The position numbers were made by a program, and so were the translations under genes. From a virus, in the IMG/VR virus record IMGVR_UViG_3300024264_002480, positions 1 to 26,158 of that record: a DNA stretch of 26,158 nucleotides; one strand, written 5' to 3'. Positions within the stretch are counted from its first letter, which is position 1, and each line of letters begins with the position of its first letter. Below, in pieces: positions 1 through 8,408 of this stretch. Under the pieces are notes generated by a model. It was not told the origin of the DNA, did not search any database, and saw nothing but the letters and a program-made list of their open reading frames with translations.

Positions 1-691
1 CGTCTCTAACTAAAACTGAATTAGCGCTGGCGTCTTGGATTTTAGCATATGTAACATTATCATCTAGAATTTTAACAGTAGTAACAGCGTCATCAGCAAT
101 CATTGCAGTTTGCACTTGAGTTTCTGTTATAATTCCATTTGCGGTTGAACTTCCAAGCACTCTGTTTGCAGTTACAATGTCTTGCATTTTTGAATATGTT
201 ATAACATCAGATTCAATCGTAACAGCACCAGTATTTGTCATTGTAACATCGCCTGATAATGATGCTGCAGTAAATCCCGCTCCATTATTAATTAAAATTT
301 GAGTATCTGTTAAAACTTTATCTGACAAAACTCCATCTGTTCCTGCATCTCTAACTTTAATTGTATTAGCTGGCATAGATCCTAACATAGCATTTTCTAA
401 TGCTCCAGAGCTTATACTTAAACCATTTGCATCTTGAGTTAATCCGTTTCCAGCTAAAACAGTAAATGCGCCTGAAGAATCTCCGCTAGTTGACTTGCTT
501 ATTCCAAGACCTGCTGTGTATTGTCTTCTATTATAAAATGCCCAATTTATAGCTTCTACGAAATCAGAATCATGATTGGTAAATTCAGTAGACAATAAGT
601 CTAAATCACCTATCAAATTACTAAGAGCATTTGTCTTTATTCTCCAAGTGTTAATAGTGTCACTTAAGTTTACAGTTATGCGTCTAGCCAT
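1..691 (-). CDS. Tail-fibre-like virion protein, partial (C-terminus beyond window)
   Basis: An open frame of 230 codons starts with ATG at 691-689 on the - strand and runs off the left edge without a stop. It opens MARRITVNLSDTINTWRIKT. The body is rich in Ser, Thr, Ala, Gly, Asn and Asp and holds short degenerate repeats such as VTYAKIQDASANSVL and VITYSKMQDIVTANRVL. This low-complexity, beta-prone style is typical of tail fibres and other adhesion proteins of marine T4-like phages. A late promoter (TATAAATA on this strand, 736-729) lies 37 nt upstream, as expected for a virion gene. The ribosome site is weak. It is the only - strand gene here. The fibre role rests on composition, repeats and promoter type, not on a recognised domain. 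Confidence 0.7.
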   Translation of the reverse strand, partial: MARRITVNLSDTINTWRIKTNALSNLIGDLDLLSTEFTNHDSDFVEAINWAFYNRRQYTAGLGISKSTSGDSSGAFTVLAGNGLTQDANGLSISSGALENAMLGSMPANTIKVRDAGTDGVLSDKVLTDTQILINNGAGFTAASLSGDVTMTNTGAVTIESDVITYSKMQDIVTANRVLGSSTANGIITETQVQTAMIADDAVTTVKILDDNVTYAKIQDASANSVLVRD

Positions 692-728
692 TAAAATTAC
701 ACCATTACTTAATTTGATATTATGTATG

Positions 729-736
729 TATTTATA
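729..736 (-). promoter_or_regulatory. T4-type late promoter for the fibre-like gene
   Basis: The + strand reads TATTTATA, so the - strand reads TATAAATA, the exact T4 late -10 element recognised by gp55-loaded polymerase. It sits 37 nt upstream of the fibre-like start and 11 nt from the oppositely directed late element at 748-755. In so AT-rich a genome this octamer also occurs by chance, but the intergenic position before a virion gene supports it. Confidence 0.65.
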
Positions 737-747
737 TATAAAAAAAA

Positions 748-755
748 TATAAATA
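748..755 (+). promoter_or_regulatory. T4-type late promoter for gp19-like gene
   Basis: An exact TATAAATA lies 23 nt upstream of the ATG at 779, with the ribosome site AAGGAG between. A late promoter before a tail tube gene fits T4 late transcription by gp55 with gp45. Confidence 0.7.
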
Positions 756-778
756 GTAATAATTCAAGGAGTTATAAT

Positions 779-1297
779 ATGGCAGCACTAACTACTAATA
801 TCAATTTTCTACAGAGTACACAGTTTAAAGTAATAATCGATAGAAAAAAATTCGGTAATTTAGAATTTTTTGCTCAAGCTTTTCAGCATCCAGGTGTTAC
901 TGTAACTTCTGCTCCTATGGCGTATAAAAGAATTGCTACTGTTGGTCTACCTGGTGACACTTTAACTATTGATGAATTAGGTTTTGAGATCATAGTAGAT
1001 GAAGGTATGAACTCATATATTGAAATGTATAATTGGGCAAAATCGCAGACAGAAGACAGAAGAGGACTTTCAGGAAATAATCCTTTATATCGTGATATAC
1101 CATCAGCTACTGACACAAATGAAGCTGATATTACTGTTTTGTTAATGACAAACTCAAACAATGTTGTTCGAACAATAAAATATATAGATTGTGTTCCTAC
1201 TTCTTTAAGTGGTTTAAATTTCTCAGCTACAGTTGGCGAACCAAGTCAAGTCACATTCCAAGCATCATTTAGGACTGAATATTTTATTATAACTTAA
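779..1297 (+). CDS. 19: gp19-like tail tube protein
   Basis: This 172-residue protein resembles the T4 gp19 tail tube monomer, which stacks as hexameric rings inside the contractile sheath. Length (T4 163 aa) and pattern agree: an N-terminal strand FKVIIDRKKFGNLEF, then QAFQHPGV (T4 has QCKATALPAGI at this place), a GD element before the central strand, an NxYxxxxxWA helix and a C-terminal FQASFRTEYF strand. The start is set at ATG 779 because AAGGAG lies about 7 nt upstream and the late promoter lies at 748. An upstream in-frame ATG at 722 precedes the promoter and is rejected. In T4, gene 19 sits in the tail block between 18 and 20. Here it is beside uvsY, so this could be a second, diverged tube-like protein. 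Confidence 0.75.
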   Translation: MAALTTNINFLQSTQFKVIIDRKKFGNLEFFAQAFQHPGVTVTSAPMAYKRIATVGLPGDTLTIDELGFEIIVDEGMNSYIEMYNWAKSQTEDRRGLSGNNPLYRDIPSATDTNEADITVLLMTNSNNVVRTIKYIDCVPTSLSGLNFSATVGEPSQVTFQASFRTEYFIIT

Positions 1298-1329
1298 CGT
1301 ATATATACTTTATATTATGGAGAATTGAA

Positions 1330-1776
1330 TTGTTAACACTTGAAAATATACTTGAAGAATGGCAGCAAGACTGTCAGTTAGATGAAAATAACTTAGATAC
1401 CAGCTCAATCCAAATAGCTAAGTTTCATGCCAAATATCTTGAGATGCTGTCTATCACAAAACTTAAACTGAAAAAGACAGAATTAAATCAAAAAATATTG
1501 CTGAAAGAAAAATGGCTTTATTATAACGGTAAACTGACTGAAGATGAGTTAAAAGAAAAAGGCTGGGAATATGATCCTTTTCGTGGTATGAAAATCATGA
1601 AAGGTGACATGAATCGCTATTATGATTCTGATATAGATATACAACAGAGCGAAGAAAAGGTGGTGTATTTTAAAACTATTGTAGAGACTCTTACTGAAAT
1701 AGTCGATACTCTAAAATGGCGACACCAAACAATTAGTAATATTATAAAATGGAAGATGTTTCAAGCTGGTGGATAG
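1330..1776 (+). CDS. uvsY: UvsY recombination mediator
   Basis: The 148-residue product matches T4 UvsY (137 aa). UvsY loads the UvsX recombinase onto gp32-coated single strands during recombination and recombination-dependent replication. Shared features are an N-terminal helix beginning LxxLExxxEEW, a middle segment KWLYYNGKL (T4 has LDYYSG) and the ending MFQAGG (T4 AFEAGK). The start is TTG at 1330 behind GGAGA at 1319-1323; no in-frame ATG covers the conserved N-terminus. The last 8 nt overlap uvsW, which is also the T4 and cyanophage neighbour. The protein is almost wholly helical and charged, as the family is. Confidence 0.88.
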   Translation: MLTLENILEEWQQDCQLDENNLDTSSIQIAKFHAKYLEMLSITKLKLKKTELNQKILLKEKWLYYNGKLTEDELKEKGWEYDPFRGMKIMKGDMNRYYDSDIDIQQSEEKVVYFKTIVETLTEIVDTLKWRHQTISNIIKWKMFQAGG

Positions 1777-3271
1777 AATTTTATTACAGAAGAAAAATGA
1801 AGCAATGTTACTCATTGGATGCGATAATGGTATAGCAATGGAGCTTAGCGAATTCTTTTCGTTCTTTGTTCCAGGTTACAAATATATGCCTTTATTTCGT
1901 AACAAAGTGTGGGATGGTAAAGTAAGGTTATTTAATCCTGCAAGCTATGAGTTGCCAGTTGGTTTATTATCTTATGTAAAAGAATTTGCTGAAAAGCGTG
2001 ACTATACAGTAGAATATGAAGACGGACCGTTTGGTCCACCTGAATCGTTTAATAAAATTGACGTCAAAGATATTATGAGCTTTATAGAATCACTTAAACT
2101 TCATAGCAAAGGAAAAGCAATTGGTGTAAGAGATTATCAGTTTAATGCTATATGTGAAAGCATTCGTAAGAAACGAGCAATCTTATTATCTCCTACAGGC
2201 TCAGGTAAATCGCTTATAATATATGTTTTGATGAGATGGTATATGGCTAACCATGAAGATAAGGTTTTAGTCATTGTTCCAACTACTTCTCTTGTTCAAC
2301 AAATGATGTCAGATTTTGATGATTATTCATCTGAAGATAACAGCTTTTCAAAAGATGATTGCCATGCTATCTTTTCTGGTCAAGCTAAAATGAATATATC
2401 TGAAAACGTTTTTATTAGTACATGGCAATCAATATATAAATTACCCATGACATGGTTTAGTCAATTTGGTGTTATATTTGGTGATGAGGTTCATGGTTTT
2501 AAATCAAAATCTCTGTCCAATATTATGAATAAAGCTAAGACAACAGCATATCGTTTTGGTACTACAGGAACGCTTGATGGAACACAAACACATAAGTTAG
2601 TTCTTGAAGGTTTGTTCGGTAAAGTAATGAAAGTCACTACAACTAAGGCATTACAAGATAAAGAGACATTAGCAGCTCTTGATATTTTTATTTTAAGATT
2701 GGAACATGGCGAAGATGTAAGACAATTAATAAGCGGATCTACATATCAACAAGAAATAAATTTTATAATTGGAAATGAAAAACGTAATCATTTTATAAGA
2801 AACCTGGCACTCGATCAAAAAGGTAATTCATTAGTCTTATTTCAGTTCGTCGAAAAACATGGTAAGATTTTGTATGAACTGATACAATCTAAAGCTGATA
2901 TAAATAGAAAGGTATTCTTTGTTAGTGGTGCAACTGAAGCTACTGATAGAGAAGCTATAAGAAAAATAACGGAGAAACAAAAAGATGCGATTATCGTGGC
3001 TAGTCTCGGGACTTTTAGTACAGGGATTAACATACGTAATCTTCATAACATCGTTTTTGCGAGCCCATCAAAGTCACAAATTAAAGTCCTCCAAAGTATT
3101 GGTAGAGGACTCAGAAAAAGCGACAATGGAGTAACTACTAAACTATATGACATATCAGATGATATACAGCACAAATCAAAGAAAAACTATACGCTGTTAC
3201 ATTCCGAAGAAAGAATCAAAATATATAAAAGAGAGCAATTTAATTTCAAAATATATAAAATAAAGGTTTAG
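1769..3271 (+). CDS. uvsW: UvsW RNA-DNA and DNA helicase
   Basis: This 500-residue superfamily 2 helicase is the T4 UvsW counterpart (503 aa). In T4, UvsW unwinds origin R-loops and branched DNA and moves replication from origin to recombination mode. The N-terminal domain keeps the UvsW pattern FFSF..PGYKYMPLFRNKVWDGKVRL (about 29-54). Helicase motifs follow: Q-region near RDYQ (121-124), Walker A SPTGSGKS (141-148), DEVH box (239-242), TTGT motif III, and motif VI SIGRGLRK near the C-terminus. The start is GTG at 1769, overlapping uvsY by 8 nt; it aligns with the T4 N-terminus better than ATG at codon 13. T4 has DECH where this protein has DEVH. Confidence 0.93.
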   Translation: MDRILLQKKNEAMLLIGCDNGIAMELSEFFSFFVPGYKYMPLFRNKVWDGKVRLFNPASYELPVGLLSYVKEFAEKRDYTVEYEDGPFGPPESFNKIDVKDIMSFIESLKLHSKGKAIGVRDYQFNAICESIRKKRAILLSPTGSGKSLIIYVLMRWYMANHEDKVLVIVPTTSLVQQMMSDFDDYSSEDNSFSKDDCHAIFSGQAKMNISENVFISTWQSIYKLPMTWFSQFGVIFGDEVHGFKSKSLSNIMNKAKTTAYRFGTTGTLDGTQTHKLVLEGLFGKVMKVTTTKALQDKETLAALDIFILRLEHGEDVRQLISGSTYQQEINFIIGNEKRNHFIRNLALDQKGNSLVLFQFVEKHGKILYELIQSKADINRKVFFVSGATEATDREAIRKITEKQKDAIIVASLGTFSTGINIRNLHNIVFASPSKSQIKVLQSIGRGLRKSDNGVTTKLYDISDDIQHKSKKNYTLLHSEERIKIYKREQFNFKIYKIKV

Positions 3272-3275
3272 AGTA

Positions 3276-3710
3276 ATGATTGTAGATAACGTTAAACAGA
3301 TTAAAATGGTAAATGGCGATGAAATTATTTGTGAAATTTTAGAAGAACTCGAAGATGATTTAGTTGTAAGATATTGTTTACTAATCGATAAATTTAGAAC
3401 TACAAGCACTGAAGAAGAATATACTACTACATTATATGTACTTAAACCTTGGATGACATACATTGAACAAAAAGATGAAGTAATTACTATTAATGCTTAT
3501 CATTGCATGGCACTGTCTAATCCACACATTGAATTACTAAAGCAATACGAATCTGCTCTATCGAAAATCATAGAAATGTCGAATGAAGAAATTAAAGAAA
3601 AAGAAAATACTTTAGACACTTTAGCAAAAATTCTTGATGAAGATGACAGCGAACTTAAAAATGTTGTGACTTTAACATTTGCAAAAGCACCAAAAGATAG
3701 AATGCATTAG
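3276..3710 (+). CDS. Sm-like phage protein of unknown role
   Basis: A 144-residue protein starting 4 nt after uvsW. The first 65 residues have an LSm/Sm-like strand pattern: KQIKMVNGDEIICEILEE, then a strand DDLVVRYCLLI. Hfq and Sm proteins use the same hydrophobic-NGD-hydrophobic opening for RNA binding. An Sm-like protein of putative cyanophage origin has been described structurally, which fits the marine T4-like setting. The C-terminal half is acidic and helical, ending in a short basic tail KAPKDRMH. The fold call is by pattern only and the RNA-binding role is inference. It sits between uvsW and the late sigma gene and shares the uvsY-uvsW transcript, as far as spacing shows. Confidence 0.6.
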   Translation: MIVDNVKQIKMVNGDEIICEILEELEDDLVVRYCLLIDKFRTTSTEEEYTTTLYVLKPWMTYIEQKDEVITINAYHCMALSNPHIELLKQYESALSKIIEMSNEEIKEKENTLDTLAKILDEDDSELKNVVTLTFAKAPKDRMH

Positions 3711-3805
3711 CAGATACTACCTTCCCTTTAAAGAATACTCTTTATTATACCACATTTCTTGCGGTATGTAAACAGTTATTTTCAATATTTTAAAAAATAA
3801 ATTTA

Positions 3806-3834
3806 TGTACAAACAGCAAAAAATAGTTTATAAT
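3806..3834 (+). promoter_or_regulatory. Sigma70-type promoter upstream of gp55
   Basis: A -35-like TGTACA (3806-3811), a 17-nt spacer and a perfect TATAAT (3829-3834) lie 31 nt upstream of the gp55 ATG. The 155-nt gap 3711-3865 also holds a short imperfect hairpin (3747-3753 with 3761-3767) with no clean U-tract, so at best a weak terminator for the upstream genes. Confidence 0.55.
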
Positions 3835-3865
3835 TATTAATATATTCTGTGGAGATACAAATATT

Positions 3866-4456
3866 ATGCCTAAAAAAAATAAAAACGTACATTATGTAAA
3901 TAATGCTGAATTTTCATTATCAGTAGTTAACTATGTAAAAACTGTTTCTGAAGCTAAAGAAAATAGCGATGTTTTACCAATTGTTCCCGATGATATTGCT
4001 ATATCTTTTTTAAAAATTGCTGAAAATCTTTCACATAAATCTAACTTTATACGATATACTTATCGTGAAGAAATGGTTATGGATGCAGTTGAAAATTGTC
4101 TAAAGGCCGTTGAAAATTATAATATTGATGCTAAAACTCGGTCAGGCAAACCAAACGCATTTGCTTATTTTACGCAAATTATTTGGTTTGCTTTTCTTCG
4201 TAGAATCACAAAAGAAAAGAAGCAACAAGAGATCAAAGAAAAATATATGTTGCAATCTGGAGTTGAGGCGTTTATCACTTCTTCTGGTAGTGAAGAGTCA
4301 ACACAGGTAGCTACCCATTTTGTTGATACATTGAAGGACAGAATTAATAAAGTTAAAGAGTATGATACTGAACTTAAAACTTATGCTAAAGCTAATAAAC
4401 CACCAAAGAAAAGAGCTCGTATAGTTGACTCAGACTTACAGGATTTCTTAGAATGA
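3866..4456 (+). CDS. 55: Late-promoter sigma factor gp55
   Basis: A 196-residue homologue of T4 gp55 (185 aa), the minimal sigma factor that directs host RNA polymerase to TATAAATA late promoters. Matches include the start region NYVNN/HYVNN, the segment FIRYTYREEMVMDAVENCLKA (T4 [20 protein letters not shown]), KPNAFAYFTQIIWFAFLRRI (T4 KNPHAYITQACFNAFVQRI), and KKEKKQQEI. The protein ends DLQDFLE, the place of the T4 C-terminal sliding-clamp-binding peptide (DFLYE in T4), through which gp45 activates late transcription. GGAG at 3851-3854 precedes the ATG. The two intergenic late promoters in this window (729-736 and 748-755) are its expected targets. Confidence 0.92.
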   Translation: MPKKNKNVHYVNNAEFSLSVVNYVKTVSEAKENSDVLPIVPDDIAISFLKIAENLSHKSNFIRYTYREEMVMDAVENCLKAVENYNIDAKTRSGKPNAFAYFTQIIWFAFLRRITKEKKQQEIKEKYMLQSGVEAFITSSGSEESTQVATHFVDTLKDRINKVKEYDTELKTYAKANKPPKKRARIVDSDLQDFLE

Positions 4457-4674
4457 GTAAGATACAAGAAAGAATTAAGCTTCATATGGATGCTATTCAA
4501 GCTATTATGGAGTCACCTGGACAAGATCATTTGATAGAAGGCAAAACTGATCTATTAAATCAAATGGCCAAAGTTAGTTTATTTGCTGTACATATGAACG
4601 ACGAGGACAAAGATTACTATCAAGCAGTACAATTTGTACTTGAAGAAAAAGCTGATTGGAACATTAAAAAATGA
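4453..4674 (+). CDS. Small conserved-position protein between gp55 and gp47
   Basis: A 73-residue acidic helical protein of unknown function. It overlaps gp55 by ATGA and gp47 by ATGA, so it is translationally coupled on both sides and is surely expressed. Sequence highlights are an N-terminal helix SKIQERIKLHMDAIQAIM and a C-terminal aromatic stretch DYYQAVQFVLEEKADW. No signal peptide, membrane segment or known motif is seen. T4-like marine phages often have a short reading frame at this place; a clamp or recombination accessory role would be a guess. Confidence 0.75.
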   Translation: MSKIQERIKLHMDAIQAIMESPGQDHLIEGKTDLLNQMAKVSLFAVHMNDEDKDYYQAVQFVLEEKADWNIKK

Positions 4675-5732
4675 AAATAGCGGTCTTGAATGATACTCAT
4701 TGTGGTATTAGAAATAGCTCAGACATATTCTTAGATAATGCAAATACTTTTTATGACAAAATATTTTTTCCATATTGTAAAGAACATAATATTAAACAAA
4801 TAATTCACCTCGGTGATTACTATGATCATCGTAAGTTTGTTAATTTTAAAGCTCTTAATTCAAATAGAAAACATTTTCTTAATCGATTGAGAGATCTTGG
4901 TATTGCTATGGACATTATGCCAGGTAATCATGATACTTATTATAAAAATACAAATGATCTGAATTCTCTTAAAGAACTACTTGGTCACTTTATGAATGAA
5001 ATTCACATTGTAATGAAACCGACAGTAATGGAATATGATTCATTTAAGTTTGCAATGTTGCCATGGATTACTCCAGAAAATCATGATGAGTCAATGAACT
5101 TTATTAAAAACTGTAAAGCTGATTGGCTAGGTGGTCATTTAGAATTATCAGGTTTTAATTTAATGGCTGGTATTGTTAACCAACATGGCATGGATCATAA
5201 TATTTTCAATCGATTTGAAAAAGTACTATCGGGTCATTTCCATACAAAATCACAACGAGATAACGTAATGTATCTTGGATCACAGATGGAATTCTTTTGG
5301 AATGACGCACACGATAACAAATATTTTCATGTTATCGATACTGAAACTCGAAACATTGAAGCTATTCGTAATCCTCATACTCTATATGAACGAATTATAT
5401 ATGATGATTCGAATTATAATTATTTAGATATGAAACTAGATCATTTAGACCATAAATTTGTAAAAATAGTTGTAAAAAATAAACAAGATCTATTTACATT
5501 TGATAAATTTGTTGATAGAATACAGAATAAGAAGATACATGAACTAAAAATTGCTGAAAACTTTGAAGAGTTTATTGGAGAAAATGTTGAAGATGAAGGT
5601 ATATCACTTGAAGATACTTCAACATTGTTAGACAGTTATGTTGAATCTGTTGACACAGAATTAGATAAAGATAGAATTAAGATTGATATGAGAAAACTTT
5701 TAACAGAAGCACAGGCGCTTGAAGTAGTATGA
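4671..5732 (+). CDS. 47: gp47 recombination nuclease subunit (Mre11-like)
   Basis: This 353-residue calcineurin-like phosphoesterase is the T4 gp47 counterpart (339 aa). With gp46 it resects DNA ends and prepares 3' tails for UvsX and for recombination-dependent replication. All metal-binding motifs are present in order: NDTHCG (D8, H10), HLGDYYDHR (near 45-53), MPGNHDTYY (near 82-90), GGHLELSG (near 154) and SGHFHTKS (near 187). The C-terminal part, rich in charged helices, should bind the gp46 coiled-coil base. It overlaps both neighbours by ATGA, typical for subunits made in fixed ratio. Confidence 0.95.
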   Translation: MKIAVLNDTHCGIRNSSDIFLDNANTFYDKIFFPYCKEHNIKQIIHLGDYYDHRKFVNFKALNSNRKHFLNRLRDLGIAMDIMPGNHDTYYKNTNDLNSLKELLGHFMNEIHIVMKPTVMEYDSFKFAMLPWITPENHDESMNFIKNCKADWLGGHLELSGFNLMAGIVNQHGMDHNIFNRFEKVLSGHFHTKSQRDNVMYLGSQMEFFWNDAHDNKYFHVIDTETRNIEAIRNPHTLYERIIYDDSNYNYLDMKLDHLDHKFVKIVVKNKQDLFTFDKFVDRIQNKKIHELKIAENFEEFIGENVEDEGISLEDTSTLLDSYVESVDTELDKDRIKIDMRKLLTEAQALEVV

Positions 5733-7444
5733 TAGTATTTAAAAATCTTAGATGGAAAAACTTTTTGTCGACTGGTAATAAGTGGACAGAGATAAACTTA
5801 AATAAAATATCTTCAACATTAATTGTTGGACATAATGGGTCTGGTAAATCTACTATGCTAGATGCGCTGTCTTTTGCGTTGTTTGGAAAACCTCATCGTA
5901 ATATTAATAAGCCTCAATTAGTAAACTCTATTAATAATAAAGATTGTATTGTTGAAGTTAATTTTGTAATTGGTAAATTTGAATATAAAGTTGTACGAGG
6001 AATTAAACCTGGAATATTTGAAATTTGGCGTAATGGTGAATTATTAAATCAATCATCACATTCTAAAGAATATCAAAAAATACTTGAACAAAATCTTCTT
6101 AAATTGAATCATAAATCATTTCATCAAATTGTTGTTCTTGGTAGTAGTTCATTTATTCCATTTATGCAGTTACCAGCTCAACACCGAAGAGATGTGATTG
6201 AAGATTTACTTGATATTAATATATTTTCAAAAATGAATATTCTTATTAAAGAAAAAAATGCTATATTAAAAGAAAATCTTAAAGAATTAAATTATAAATT
6301 GGATATTGTAAAAAATAAAATAGAGTCTCAAAAGAAATATATTAGAGATATAACTCAAATTAATACGGATGAGATAAATGATAAAGAAGAAAAAATTAAA
6401 GAAGTACAAGAGATCATCACGAAATTACAATTATCTAATTCCGAACTTAGCACTTTTATTCAAAAAAACGCCGAAACCTGTGCAGACGCACTTAGTACAG
6501 CCAATAATAAAAAACAGATCGTATTGTCAGATAAGGCTACAACATCATCTTCCATTAAAAACGTCGTCATCGCTTCGAAATTTTACAAAGAGAATGACAA
6601 CTGTCCTACCTGTACACAGGCTATCGAACCAATTTTTAAGCAGGGGAAGGTTGATAGTCTCAAAACCGAAGCGATCGCTCTCAAGAACACGTTGGATACA
6701 TTACAAGAACAAGCCGAAGAGATAACAGAGAATTTAGATAAGTGGACAAAAGCACACGAAGAAATAAGAAAAAAACAATCCGATGTTCATTCTAATAATA
6801 AGAACATTGAGATATATCAAGATCAGATTACTGGCTACAATGCCGGTATTGCTAGATTAACTTCAAGAGAAGGTGATCTTTCTACTGCTAATTCTGATTT
6901 ACTTGATATGCGTAATAAAATTGAAGGATATATGGAATCAAGATACAAATTAAATGAGCAATATTCTTACAATAGTGTTATGAGTGAAATGCTTAAAGAC
7001 ACTGGAATCAAAACAAAAGTTATTAAACAATATATACCTGTTATCAATAAACTTGTTAATCAATATTTACAGGTATTAGATTTCTTTGTTCATTTTAATC
7101 TAGATGGCAGTTTTCAAGAAACAATACGATCTCGGCACAGAGATGCTTTTTCGTATGACTCATTTTCAGAAGGAGAAAAACAACGAATTGATTTAGCACT
7201 TCTCTTTACTTGGCGGCAAATTGCTAAAATGAAAAACTCAGTCGCAACAAATCTTTTGATACTTGATGAAACATTTGATAGCTCTCTTGATCATGATGGT
7301 GTAGATAATCTAATGAAAATACTACATACACTTGATGATGATACAAATGTGTTTGTCATCTCTCATAAGGGAGAGATTCTTGATGGAAAATTCAAAGAAA
7401 AACTTGAATTTTATAAAGATAAAAATTTTAGTAAAGTCAAATAA
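5729..7444 (+). CDS. 46: gp46 recombination ATPase subunit (Rad50/SMC-like)
   Basis: The 571-residue partner of gp47 (T4 560 aa). It has Walker A GHNGSGKS (34-41), an ABC signature FSEGEKQRIDLAL near 480, Walker B LLILDETFDSSLD, and a D-loop and H-switch (ISHKGEI) at the C-terminus. Between them lies a long coiled coil broken by the zinc-hook CPTC at residues 292-295, through which two gp46 molecules join. The base composition changes sharply around the hook: about 6481-6720 is near 40-45 percent G+C by count, while flanking coding DNA at 6241-6360 is 12-20 percent. This suggests a recombined apex (see findings). It starts at ATG 5729, overlapping gp47. Confidence 0.95.
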   Translation: MIVFKNLRWKNFLSTGNKWTEINLNKISSTLIVGHNGSGKSTMLDALSFALFGKPHRNINKPQLVNSINNKDCIVEVNFVIGKFEYKVVRGIKPGIFEIWRNGELLNQSSHSKEYQKILEQNLLKLNHKSFHQIVVLGSSSFIPFMQLPAQHRRDVIEDLLDINIFSKMNILIKEKNAILKENLKELNYKLDIVKNKIESQKKYIRDITQINTDEINDKEEKIKEVQEIITKLQLSNSELSTFIQKNAETCADALSTANNKKQIVLSDKATTSSSIKNVVIASKFYKENDNCPTCTQAIEPIFKQGKVDSLKTEAIALKNTLDTLQEQAEEITENLDKWTKAHEEIRKKQSDVHSNNKNIEIYQDQITGYNAGIARLTSREGDLSTANSDLLDMRNKIEGYMESRYKLNEQYSYNSVMSEMLKDTGIKTKVIKQYIPVINKLVNQYLQVLDFFVHFNLDGSFQETIRSRHRDAFSYDSFSEGEKQRIDLALLFTWRQIAKMKNSVATNLLILDETFDSSLDHDGVDNLMKILHTLDDDTNVFVISHKGEILDGKFKEKLEFYKDKNFSKVK

Positions 7445-7447
7445 CTG

Positions 7448-7476
7448 TTTACACTATTGCTAAAATATGATATAAT
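7448..7476 (+). promoter_or_regulatory. Early-type promoter for gp45
   Basis: TTTACA (7448-7453), a 17-nt spacer and TATAAT (7471-7476) lie just behind the gp46 stop and 25 nt before the gp45 start. It has the same form as four other promoters in the window. Confidence 0.8.
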
Positions 7477-7501
7477 AGACTAATATTAAAATGGAGAATA
7501 T

Positions 7502-8185
7502 ATGATGGAACTAACTGAAAATACTCTACAAATTCTTAAGAATTTTTCAGCAATTAATTCTAATATTGTTATCAATGAAGGTTATACCTTACAAACAATT
7601 GCAGAAGCTAAAAATCTCTTAGCAAAAGCTGAAGTTGTGGAAAACTTTCCAAAAAGCTTTGGTATCTATGATCTAAACGAATTCCTTAGTGTACTTAACT
7701 TAGTCGATTCACCTCAACTAGAATTCAATGAAGAATATGTATCAATTGCTGATTCAAGTGGTAGATCTAAAATTAAATATCGATATGCTGATATTGATAT
7801 GCTTACTACCGTTACTAAAGACGTAAAAATGCCTGCCCATGATATTAGCTTTACACTTGATAATACTACACTAGGTAGAATTAAACGAGCTGCAGCTGCA
7901 CTCGGTCATAACGAACTAGTTATTGAGCCAGATGGTGACGGTCTTGCAAGTTTGACTGTAACGACTGTAGAAAATAAAACAGCAAATACTTATTCTATTT
8001 CTGTACCAGTTGAGACTAACGAGAGTATATATAAACTTGTATTTAATATTTCTAATATTAAAGTTTTAGCTGGAGATTATGTTGTCGAAGTTTCGTCAAA
8101 GCTAATTTCTAAATTTACTAACTCAGCAAATTCAATGAATTATTGGATTGCACTTGAAAAAACATCAACTTATGGAGAACAATAA
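7502..8185 (+). CDS. 45: Sliding clamp gp45
   Basis: A 227-residue protein with the size (T4 228 aa), position and acidic character of the T4 processivity clamp. The trimeric ring tethers gp43 to DNA and also activates late transcription through gp55 and gp33. Recognisable parts are the N-terminal helix TLQILKNFSAINSNIVI, the FGIYDLNEFLSVL segment (T4 has a matching YDLNGFLGIL-like stretch) and the C-terminal YWIALEK strand. The start is ATGATG at 7502 with GGAG at 7493-7496. It heads the clamp and clamp-loader cluster and has its own strong early-type promoter. Several proteins in this window carry possible C-terminal clamp-binding tails. Confidence 0.93.
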   Translation: MMELTENTLQILKNFSAINSNIVINEGYTLQTIAEAKNLLAKAEVVENFPKSFGIYDLNEFLSVLNLVDSPQLEFNEEYVSIADSSGRSKIKYRYADIDMLTTVTKDVKMPAHDISFTLDNTTLGRIKRAAAALGHNELVIEPDGDGLASLTVTTVENKTANTYSISVPVETNESIYKLVFNISNIKVLAGDYVVEVSSKLISKFTNSANSMNYWIALEKTSTYGEQ

Positions 8186-8188
8186 ACT

Positions 8189-8383
8189 ATGGCCGACCAC
8201 AAAAAATCTTATGATCTAATGAATCAGATCTCTCGATCTTCTATTGCTATTATTGATACTATTACTCAGCGTGGTGGTTTTCGAGGTGAAGAGCTTTCCA
8301 CAATTGGTCAACTACGTGATCAATGTGCTCAAGCAGTTCAAGTAGTTGAATCATTCAAACAAGAAGAAGCTGAAGAAGAATAA
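8189..8383 (+). CDS. Small protein between clamp and clamp loader
   Basis: A 64-residue acidic protein of unknown function starting 3 nt after gp45. The upstream GGAG at 8175-8178 lies inside the gp45 end. The sequence is one amphipathic helical stretch (SYDLMNQISRSSIAIIDTI), a Gly-Arg turn RGGFRGEEL, a second helix and a Glu-rich tail. No known motif is seen. Cyanophage-type genomes often have a short frame here. A link to clamp loading is suggested only by position. Confidence 0.7.
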   Translation: MADHKKSYDLMNQISRSSIAIIDTITQRGGFRGEELSTIGQLRDQCAQAVQVVESFKQEEAEEE

Positions 8384-8408
8384 ACCATCTATAAGGATAG
8401 ACTATATA

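Noticed and set aside
2899-2906. TATAAATA late-promoter octamer inside uvsW
   Set aside because: It encodes conserved-frame residues in the middle of a gene, with no nearby start; such octamers are expected by chance at this base composition.
3747-3767. Terminator between the Sm-like gene and gp55
   Set aside because: The stem has a mismatch and only about five good pairs, and no continuous U-tract follows.
4453-4674. gp33 late co-activator
   Set aside because: Short helical protein near gp55, but it lacks the C-terminal clamp-binding tail that gp33 needs and is too short.
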